From Candidatus Ancillula trichonymphae ImTpAt (GTDB taxonomy: Bacteria; Actinomycetota; Actinomycetes; Actinomycetales; Bifidobacteriaceae), in NCBI GenBank assembly GCA_000485475.1, contig AXYY01000003.1:1-30723 (forward strand): a DNA stretch of 30,723 nt, written 5' to 3'. Numbering within the stretch: position 1 is the first letter of the stretch; the number at the start of each line of letters is the position of its first letter. Below the pieces are notes generated by a model. That model did not search any database. It saw nothing but the letters and a program-made list of their open reading frames with translations, and was not told the DNA's origin. Below are positions 24,408 through 30,723 of this stretch, one piece after another. The position numbers were made by a program, and so were the translations under genes.

Positions 24408-24413
24408 AACTTC

Positions 24414-25052
24414 GTGGCTAGAATAATCGAGGTTCACCCGGAAAATCCGCAGACTAGAGTGGTCCGCAATGTGGTTGATGTCCTGGGAAATCTTGGTGTT
24501 ATAGCTTATCCAACTAGTTCGGGTTATGCGCTTGGGTGCGCGCTCAAGAATGGTGCTGGACTTGAGAAAATTCGCGCAATTCGCAAACTAAAGAAGAAGC
24601 ACAACTTCACCCTGATGTGCGCGTCCATTGCTCAGGCGTCGGAGTATGTCAAGATCGATAACGCCAACTACCGCCTGATAAAACGCGCCAATCCAAGTAA
24701 GTTCACCTTTATACTCAAAGCACTGGGTAGTCTTCCTGCGCAGGCACATTCGAAGCGGTCAACTGTTGGAATCCGGATTGCAAGTGATCAGTTTGTGCGT
24801 GATTTGCTTAACGAGTTTGGTAAGCCCATTTTGAGCACATCGCTAATACTACCAGCCGACGATTCTGAAGCTGATTTCGATGCAGAAGAGGGCGTTTTGG
24901 GCAGTAGTTATGAAGTTGAGGAGAAGATTGGTGACTTGGTAGATTTAATTATTGATGCTGGTGAGTTGCCTACTCATTGGACAACGATTCTGGACTTGAC
25001 TGGTGACGCGCTTGAAGTTGTTCGTGCAGGACAAGGTGTGTTTGAAGTATGA
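24414..25052 (+). CDS. YrdC/Sua5-domain protein, YciO-like
   Basis: A nucleotide and double-stranded RNA-binding fold shared with threonylcarbamoyl-AMP synthase. From GTG 24414 it has 212 residues: IIEVHPENPQTRVVRNVVDV, GVIAYPTSSGYALGCALKNG, HNFTLMCASIAQASEYVKID, NPSKFTFILKALGSLP, STVGIRIASD, KPILSTSLILPA and TTILDLTGDALEVVRAGQGV. The 'GHNFTLMC' form and overall pattern match the YciO branch more than TsaC/Sua5, so a role in t6A synthesis should not be assumed. A longer start at 24315 exists on paper, but its 33 extra codons span the promoter. The stop overlaps the phosphatase ATG (ATGA). Confidence 0.88.
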   Translation: MARIIEVHPENPQTRVVRNVVDVLGNLGVIAYPTSSGYALGCALKNGAGLEKIRAIRKLKKKHNFTLMCASIAQASEYVKIDNANYRLIKRANPSKFTFILKALGSLPAQAHSKRSTVGIRIASDQFVRDLLNEFGKPILSTSLILPADDSEADFDAEEGVLGSSYEVEEKIGDLVDLIIDAGELPTHWTTILDLTGDALEVVRAGQGVFEV

Positions 25053-25936
25053 CGAGTGTTGAAGGTGTGTCGAATTTTCGTGACGTTGGTGCTGCAGTGA
25101 AAGAGCTTTCTGGTGCGGATGGGATCTGCGCAATTGCGAGCGGTAGATTGTTCAGAGGCGTGGATTTGAGCGCGATAACTGATTCTGGACTTGAAAAAAT
25201 GTGTGAACTGGGAATTACTGATGTCATTGATTTGCGCACGGACGTTGAAGTTAACAGGAGTGCTGCGGATATTTTGCCTGAAGGTGCGCGTTATCATTTC
25301 ATACCGATCAACGCAATGCTTGAAGAAGAGGCACAAGTAGACATCATTTTGGCGACTGAGGACAACGATCTTGAGCAAGTAGTTTTAGATGGTTTTCCGG
25401 AGCACCAAACTAGTGTTATCGAGTTTAACGGACACCAGCTGTCAATTAACAAATTTTTTGCATATTCGTTCAGGTCGATGCGTCAGCTGTATGTGAGATT
25501 TGTTACTTCTACAACTATTCGCGAACTTTTTGGGCGCGCGCTCAAGGTTATTGCAACTTCTCCACGCCCGTACATTCACTGCCATGCGGGTAAGGACAGG
25601 ACTGGTTGGTTGACAGCACTTTGCAACTTAATCGCTGGAACTAATGAGGAACTTGTCATCAAAGAATACATGTTGTCCGCAAATGCCGCGCCGAATGAAG
25701 CCAAACTACTAGCGAAACGTTTCAGCATCGAAGACTGGCGAATATTCATACCATTTGCAACTGTTTATGAGCAGTATCTGGGAGAAGCAATAGCGAAGTG
25801 CAAGAAATTAGCGGTTGAAGCAGCAGGTGCGTCCGCTGATAACAACTGGTTGAACAACTATTTGCACTTGTGTGGACTAAAAACGGTGGACATTGAGAAT
25901 ATCAGAAACTCACTATTGAGCAAGGATGCGGTATGA
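25049..25936 (+). CDS. Tyrosine phosphatase-like protein (MptpB/LipA type)
   Basis: A cytoplasmic or exported phosphatase of 295 residues with the CX5R active site HCHAGKDRTG (Cys178, Arg184). The N-terminus carries the family's NFRDVG (9-14) and RLFRGVDLSAITDSG, then ITDVIDLRTDVEV. This places it with the MptpB/LipA-type protein-tyrosine and lipid phosphatases. No signal peptide is seen. The substrate cannot be read from sequence. ATGA overlaps at both ends tie it to the yciO-like gene and gmk. Confidence 0.9.
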   Translation: MTSVEGVSNFRDVGAAVKELSGADGICAIASGRLFRGVDLSAITDSGLEKMCELGITDVIDLRTDVEVNRSAADILPEGARYHFIPINAMLEEEAQVDIILATEDNDLEQVVLDGFPEHQTSVIEFNGHQLSINKFFAYSFRSMRQLYVRFVTSTTIRELFGRALKVIATSPRPYIHCHAGKDRTGWLTALCNLIAGTNEELVIKEYMLSANAAPNEAKLLAKRFSIEDWRIFIPFATVYEQYLGEAIAKCKKLAVEAAGASADNNWLNNYLHLCGLKTVDIENIRNSLLSKDAV

Positions 25937-26490
25937 GCACCCCGGATTTAACTGTGCTCGCAGGTCCAACTGCGGTTGGTAAGGGCACAATTTCGAGGCG
26001 ATTGATTGAGTTGTATCCGGAAGTTTACCTATCCATTTCTGCAACGACTCGTTCGCCACGCGAAAATGAGCAAGATGGCATCCACTACCACTTTTTGACT
26101 CTTACGGATTTTGATGCGAAGATTAAGAACAACGAGTTTCTTGAATGGGCAGTTGTTCATGGCACGCACAAGTATGGCACTTTGCGAGAACCGATTGAGC
26201 AAGCCCAGCAAAACGGACTGCGACCACTTCTGGAGATTGATTTACAAGGTGCTAGAATTCTGCGGGAAACTGTACCTCCTGGTGCCAAGTTCCTATTTCT
26301 TGCACCTCCGAGTTTTGAGGAGTTGATTACGAGGCTCGGCATCAGAGGAACAGAGAGCGTTGAAGACAGAATGCGGCGGCTTGACACTGCGAAACAGGAG
26401 TTGGCGTCTCAAGATGAGTTCGACCACATCATAGTGAATGACGATGTTGAAGATGTGATAAAAGAACTTGCTGAATTGATGAATCTATAG
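25933..26490 (+). CDS. gmk: Guanylate kinase
   Basis: It phosphorylates GMP to GDP with ATP, essential for GTP supply. The 185 residues show a P-loop GPTAVGKGT (11-19, where GPSGVGKGT is usual), the GMP-binding SISATTRSPRENEQDGIHYH, FLEWAVVHGTHKYGT and PLLEIDLQGA, and the lid region LGIRGTESVEDRMRRL. All key regions are intact. The start overlaps the phosphatase stop (ATGA). It is the third gene of a leaderless operon. Confidence 0.96.
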   Translation: MSTPDLTVLAGPTAVGKGTISRRLIELYPEVYLSISATTRSPRENEQDGIHYHFLTLTDFDAKIKNNEFLEWAVVHGTHKYGTLREPIEQAQQNGLRPLLEIDLQGARILRETVPPGAKFLFLAPPSFEELITRLGIRGTESVEDRMRRLDTAKQELASQDEFDHIIVNDDVEDVIKELAELMNL

Positions 26491-26540
26491 TTTTTTAAGG
26501 AATTGTAAACAAATTTTATATATCTGTTTTGTACAGGGGA

Positions 26541-26549
26541 TGTTATACT
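26541..26549 (+). promoter_or_regulatory. Extended -10 promoter of the sugar-phosphate antiporter
   Basis: TGTTATACT, predicted start near 26556, followed by a 34-nt leader with AAAGGG and AGG sequences before GTG 26590. Confidence 0.55.
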
Positions 26550-26589
26550 TCTAACGCTACAGAATAATTGAAAGGGTAGGTAAAATTTA

Positions 26590-27930
26590 GTGTTTGATTT
26601 TATGAAGCGTGGGGTTGATGCAGATCCAATTGACAGTGAGATTGTTCCGGGTATGTATAAAAGGAAGCGTATTCGTGTGTTTACCAGTCTATTTATTGGT
26701 TATATTGGTTATTATATTGTTCGGTCGGCTTTCAAAATATCCGTTCCTTATTTAATTGAAAACTACCATTTCACCAAGTCTGATACTGGTTTAATTATGG
26801 GGGTGCTTGCAGTTTCATATGGTATTTCTAAACTATTTATGGGTTTACTGTCAGATAAGTGTAACCCGCGTTTTTATATTAGCGCGGGACTACTGTTCTC
26901 GACGCTTGTAAATGCATTTTTCGGATTTACGCAAAATATCGTTGTTATGGTAATTTTAATGATTCCTATGGGTATCTTTCAGGGAATGGGGGCACCCGCA
27001 GCCCAGAAGTCTCTAAAATTCTGGTGGTCGAAAAGGGACCGCGGGTTTTATTATTCAACTTGGTCAACGAGCCACAACTTTGGCGCGGCGGGTGCAGTTG
27101 CTGCTTCGTTTTTGGCGTTCATACTGTTTCAAAAAACTACTTTTTTAATGTCTAGCATTTTCGTATTACCGTCCATTTTTAGTCTAGTTCTGGCAGTAAT
27201 CGTGTTTTGTTTGGGACAAGATAGGCCAACTACTTTCGGTCTACCTGCAGTCGATGTGTACAGTAATGATCCCGAACTGGTCAATGACAAAGAGGATGAC
27301 AACAAGCTCAGTTCTCAGCAGATTCTTGTACGCTACGTTTTGAAGAACAAATTGCTGATATTTCTGGCGTTCGCGAATGCCTGTATTTATGCTGCGCGAT
27401 ATGGGATTCTGGACTGGATTCCAACCTACCTCTGGGAGGAGAAGAATTTTTCAAAAGAGGAGGCGATTTTATTCTTTTCACTTTTTGAGATGTTCGCAAT
27501 ACCGGGCACAGTAATTATGGGAATTCTGAGTGACAAACTTTTCAAGGGTCTTCGAGCACCGCTACCGTTCGTCGCATCTTTGTCTCTAGTTGTTCCGATT
27601 TTCGTGTACCAGACTTCAACTAATCACTTCATAATTGCAGTTGCATTAATTGTTCTGGCGAATTGTGTGTACATACCGCAGATGATGGTTGGGTTGATTG
27701 CCGTTGAAGTTACGCCAAACTGTGCAGGTGGTGCGGCGTCAGGTGTCACTGGAATATGCGGTTATATCCTTGGTGAGGTCATTGCAAGCTTCTTCGTTGG
27801 ACGAATTGCTGAGCACTTCGGTTGGCAGGCATCGTTCATCGTGATTACAGTTGCATCTTTGCTTGCTGCGTTCTTTTTCTTTTTGATCGCAGTTCTGGAA
27901 GTTCGTGCAAGACGGCAAAGAGGCACATGA
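26590..27930 (+). CDS. uhpC: Organophosphate:phosphate antiporter (UhpC/UhpT/GlpT family)
   Basis: An MFS-fold antiporter of 446 residues exchanging a phosphorylated organic anion for inorganic phosphate. The two substrate-binding arginines of the family are present: Arg45 in GYYIVRSAFK and Arg270 in AARYGILDWIPTYL, with His162 in TSHNFGAAGA matching GlpT His165. About 12 hydrophobic segments and a charged central loop (222-245) are seen. It could carry hexose phosphates or glycerol 3-phosphate; the RYGILDW-PTYL pattern fits both and I cannot decide. Such uptake makes sense only where phosphorylated sugars are outside the cell, as in a host cytoplasm. No uhpAB-like sensor lies beside it. GTG is the likely start; ATG 26602 is an alternative. 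Confidence 0.88.
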   Translation: MFDFMKRGVDADPIDSEIVPGMYKRKRIRVFTSLFIGYIGYYIVRSAFKISVPYLIENYHFTKSDTGLIMGVLAVSYGISKLFMGLLSDKCNPRFYISAGLLFSTLVNAFFGFTQNIVVMVILMIPMGIFQGMGAPAAQKSLKFWWSKRDRGFYYSTWSTSHNFGAAGAVAASFLAFILFQKTTFLMSSIFVLPSIFSLVLAVIVFCLGQDRPTTFGLPAVDVYSNDPELVNDKEDDNKLSSQQILVRYVLKNKLLIFLAFANACIYAARYGILDWIPTYLWEEKNFSKEEAILFFSLFEMFAIPGTVIMGILSDKLFKGLRAPLPFVASLSLVVPIFVYQTSTNHFIIAVALIVLANCVYIPQMMVGLIAVEVTPNCAGGAASGVTGICGYILGEVIASFFVGRIAEHFGWQASFIVITVASLLAAFFFFLIAVLEVRARRQRGT

Positions 27931-28008
27931 AAGATTCAGGTGAAGTGGCGTTATAACCTGTCTTCACGTTCCATTTTACTTGAAGTGGCGCAAATACGAT
28001 GAACTGAA

Positions 28009-28153
28009 TTGTTGAGGTCCGCGGATTAGGCGGTCTTTTGCATAAGCAAAAGTCCACTCAATTGCGGACCTGCGCGCAACAATTATGTTTTCAGAAACGC
28101 CACTGTGCACGCTTCAACTGTATTCCGCTTTGTGGAAACCACTTTTTGCGCAG
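28009..28153. repeat. Intergenic mosaic hairpin element, copy 3
   Basis: Nested arms TTGTTG/CAACAA (28009-28014 with 28077-28082) and AGGTCCGC/GCGGACCT (28015-28022 with 28064-28071) enclose GGTCTTTTGC-ATAA-GCAAAAGTCC (one mismatch). The 13-mer GGCGGTCTTTTGC at 28029-28041 matches copies 1 and 2. TTCCGC-TTT-GTGGAA (28123-28137) is a one-wobble variant of the copy 1 hairpin, sharing TATTCCGCTTTG. The right part overlaps the last codons of the dead surface protein. Confidence 0.7.
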
Positions 28154-30566
28154 ACTCATCCCTAGACCTAATAACACCAACAACAAGGACAATGTGAACA
28201 AGTTGAACACAGCAGCAACACCAATATTTGCAGGTCGCATTGAATCTGAACTCGCATCTTGTGCAGGTGTAGAGTTGTCCAGCGTGCAGTTCGCATCAAC
28301 AGATGTGTGCCACTCAGACAGTTTGAGTACCTGTTGGATCGGGTCCTAAATTGTCTCTGGCGTTGTGGTGCAGAATCAGGTGCCTGAGCCCATGCCGCCC
28401 TGAACTGCACCGCTGAATCCGCATTGATCCAGTTTCTGCCATCATCTGTGTAGCCCCCGTACACGTTGGCAATTGGCTTGGGATTCTTGTCGTACACCAG
28501 CACATATTCCGCAGTCTCGGCCAGCGCGCTCACTGCCATCATCCTCTCTTGACTGGCACTTCATAACCAGCAAAGGTAAATCTTACTTTTGTTGGTGGGT
28601 TGCATGTCAGTTGTTCCAATTTTCACCATGTTTTACGATAATTTTACTACATGAGTTATACTTGCTGCTTGAATACCACCGTTGTTGTCGAAGTCTTCTT
28701 CTGTTTGCTCTATAGAGTTGTGTCGGACTTGGAGTCGGATCTGGACTGGGATTTGGGGGTGTTGGAGTCGTTGGATCTGGACCTTGGTACAAGCTCAGGA
28801 TTTGGTACAGGGTGCTGGTGGCTGAGGTTCTGGCTCTGGCTCTGCTAGTGAGTAGCTTTTCCAAGACTAGCAATTGTACCAGTCTTGTACTTGTCTGTTG
28901 CTTTTGACCGCGCGTAGATGCAGTATAATAATCAGTTGTCGGTTCCAGCTTGGTAAAAACGCCGTTGTCTGCCCATCCGTTGGTTTTATCATCAGATTTA
29001 ACATCAGGCTCAACAGGGCAATCTTCGGCTCCGGCTGCGCAAAATGGTGGTGCAGAGTATCAGGACTTACCTTTTAATGGCATATTCAATACTTTGAGTT
29101 CCTACGGTTAAATGCGCGTGCGCACCGTAACACTATCTGAAGTTGCTCGAACGAAATCAGTCTCATCAAGTTCGACTAATGCACCCTCATATTCTGTGCC
29201 ATCTGGTAGTTTAGTTTCGCCCGGAATAAATAGCACCAGGTTTAATCACAACTTCGCCACCTTCTGTAACGTTTAACGCACCAGGAGCATCAAGTGCTCC
29301 ACCACTGTCAAGAATCAGTTGATGCGCATCAGCAACATCAACTGTTAATTTTTCTTGAGGAATTGTCAGGGTTGCTCTCTCCACTAGGTATGTGCAGGTC
29401 TGCCTTTATGGTGACTGTGACAGGAGGGACCAGTAGCTATGTGGTTACATCGTCATCAGTTAAAATGCCATGTTCGGGATTAGAACCATTACGTCCACTT
29501 ATTATCTCTCACCTGTGAAGACCAAGCTTTTATCAATGGTGGTTGAGGCGCGCCCTCCGTTACTACTCCTACTCCTGAAGAAAGTCCAATGTTGCCAGTA
29601 GCAATTATTGTGCCACCAGTCACGTTAATACTTCCACTCTTCCGATTGCGAATACCGCTCGCTGCCAATTTGGTCAACCATGATAACTCCTCCATTAATG
29701 GGGTAATATTCCCACCCGTAGCATAGCCACCGTCTTCAATTGATGCTGGTTCGTCACTTCCCGGTCCAGTAAAAGTCCTTACGATACCGCCATTGATAGG
29801 GGTAGTAATATTGCTACCGGAACTTGCATAACCCCCGCCAATTCCTGCTCCTACCTTTTCCGTTTGCGAGTTTTTTAAACCAGTTGCCATTCAACGTACC
29901 TTCCTGACGAACCATAACCACTTGCACTTTCAATGGTCAACGTTGAGCCATTTAGGGCATAAATTGCTGGAGCGTTGGTTCCGGAATCAATTGCAGTCAA
30001 ACTACTCTCTCCAGAAAGAGTGATGGTGACTTCTGCGCCAGCCATATCAAACGGTGAAGCATGCTACTACTGATTGAAGCATCATCAAGTGTTATTTTCA
30101 CGTTCTTCGCATCACTTTCTACCACGACTCTATACTACTTTTGTGGTCGAACCGGTAACCCCGTTACATCTGCATCGTCTTGAATTGTAAATGTATGTCC
30201 AGTCTGTGGTATCGTTCAAGTCAATTGTGCTGCCTTCGTTCTTTCCCCCTCGTAATCGGGTTGTCCGTTTTGTGTTTGTTTCTGTTGATTTTGCTGCTCG
30301 TTCAGTGTGCCACTTGCTCTTTGATTAAATAAAACATTAGGAGTGATTTCAGGTGCAGTTAAAACTGGCTCATGTCACCATCTGCTGCAAAAGTTACTGA
30401 TAGTTCAGTGCGCACAAGTGAAATTGTCAAGACAACTGCGACACTTGCAAATAATGCTAGACTTTTATTACGCGCATAACATCTGAAGACTTGCTGAAAG
30501 TGCGTTTTCTTGACTTTAAACTGGAAAGCGGGAGGGGAGGGGTGCCCTCTTTATGAATAATTTCAT
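28091..30566 (-). pseudogene. Large cell-surface protein, heavily broken
   Basis: ATG 30566, 8 bases after a -10 box, opens MKLFIKRAPLPSRF. After a frame change a signal peptide follows (ARNKSLALFASVAVVLTISL). Glycine-rich beta-repeat blocks come next: GAGIGGGYASSGSNI and INGGIV, then EDGGYATGGNI, then SINVTGGTIIATGNIGLSSG, the pattern of bacterial surface repeat proteins. Further blocks are PQEKLTVDVADAHQLILDSG, GEVVIKPGAIYSG and GTEYEGALVELDETDFVRAT, a Pro-rich linker (PDPTTPTPPNPSPDPTPSPT), FTFAGYEVPVK, YDKNPKPIANVYGGYTDDGR, and finally a membrane anchor (VAAVFNLFTLSLLLVLLGLG) with a basic tail (SLRKKW). No LPXTG motif is seen. I count at least ten frame changes. The last codons run through a hairpin of the intergenic element. 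Confidence 0.75.
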
Positions 30567-30573
30567 GATAACT

Positions 30574-30582
30574 GTTATACCA
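30574..30582 (-). promoter_or_regulatory. Extended -10 promoter of the dead surface-protein gene
   Basis: Minus-strand TGGTATAAC ending at 30574; the ATG at 30566 is 8 bases downstream, again a leaderless layout. Confidence 0.55.
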
Positions 30583-30624
30583 CAACCTCAAATAAACCAC
30601 AAGTGTAGTTAGGAGAAGCTGAAA

Positions 30625-30723
30625 ATGGCGTTTTGTTGCGCAAAAACGCGTTTGCGCACCCCAATTCACCCGCGCGCCTGCACAATAAGGTAGTGTTTTG
30701 TAGAAACTCCGTTGTGCGCAAAA
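30625..30723. repeat. Hairpin-rich intergenic stretch, possible copy 4, cut by the window edge
   Basis: TGCGCAAA/TTTGCGCA and GCGTTTT/AAAACGC arms overlap near 30627-30660, followed by GCGCACC and CGCGCGCC runs like those in copy 1 and another GCGCAAAA at the end. The diagnostic 13-mer is not present in the visible part. Confidence 0.45.

Noticed and set aside
24315..24413. Longer N-terminus of the yciO-like protein starting at ATG 24315
   Set aside because: The extra 33 codons contain the extended -10 box TGGTATAAT and do not resemble the family N-terminus; GTG 24414 fits the predicted transcription start.
1..30723. CRISPR arrays, IS elements, rRNA genes, prophage genes
   Set aside because: No regularly spaced direct repeats, transposase or integrase motifs, rRNA segments or phage structural genes are visible on either strand.

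Overview
The window looks like a low-GC actinobacterium on a reductive path. EF-P has the actinobacterial PGKGGAF loop, xylose isomerase is of the short class I type, and promoters and leaderless starts are actinobacterial in style. Housekeeping genes (rsmG, uppS, argC, efp, nusB, gmk) are intact, while nearly every gene for a secreted or surface protein is broken by several frameshifts. Together with an organophosphate:phosphate antiporter of the UhpC/GlpT type, this recalls host-associated Bifidobacteriales such as the termite-flagellate endosymbiont 'Candidatus Ancillula'. That assignment is inference from memory, not a search result.

Layout. 1-3390: a decayed minus-strand operon (small secreted protein, lipoprotein, membrane-fusion lipoprotein, ABC ATPase, MacB/FtsX-like permease). 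3590-6680: convergent xylA (+) and xylB (-), giving xylulose 5-phosphate. 6729-9290: rsmG, a dead hexapeptide acetyltransferase, a hairpin-rich intergenic element, a 22-codon ORF and a dead aldose 1-epimerase. 9337-11487: a one-ATPase ECF transporter operon, probably for folate. 11498-14753: unknown membrane-associated proteins, two of them tandem paralogues, leading into uppS. 14755-16593: a second hairpin element, argC and a dead hypothetical gene. 16712-19147: tRNA-Met, an MFS gene, efp-nusB. 19157-24188: a long run of dead secretome genes (OmpA-domain lipoprotein, coiled-coil protein, membrane protein, trypsin-like protease, DUF975-like protein, nuclease lipoprotein). 24239-24298: 15 perfect ACAT repeats. 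24399-26490: yciO-like, phosphatase and gmk, overlapping by ATGA. 26541-27930: the sugar-phosphate antiporter. 28009-30566: a third hairpin element and a large dead surface protein. 30625-30723: a fourth hairpin-rich stretch.

How it fits together. Intact metabolism points to uptake of host-derived phosphorylated metabolites, xylose use, folate salvage and arginine synthesis; the extracellular toolkit is being lost. Two patterns recur. Eight genes start 7-9 nt after the last base of a TATAAT-like box, implying leaderless mRNAs, and this corrects several start codons. At gene ends there are mosaic elements built from small triloop hairpins, with 10-13-mers shared between loci. These, the unknown cluster upstream of uppS and the motif-degenerate ECF transporter are the most novel-looking items.
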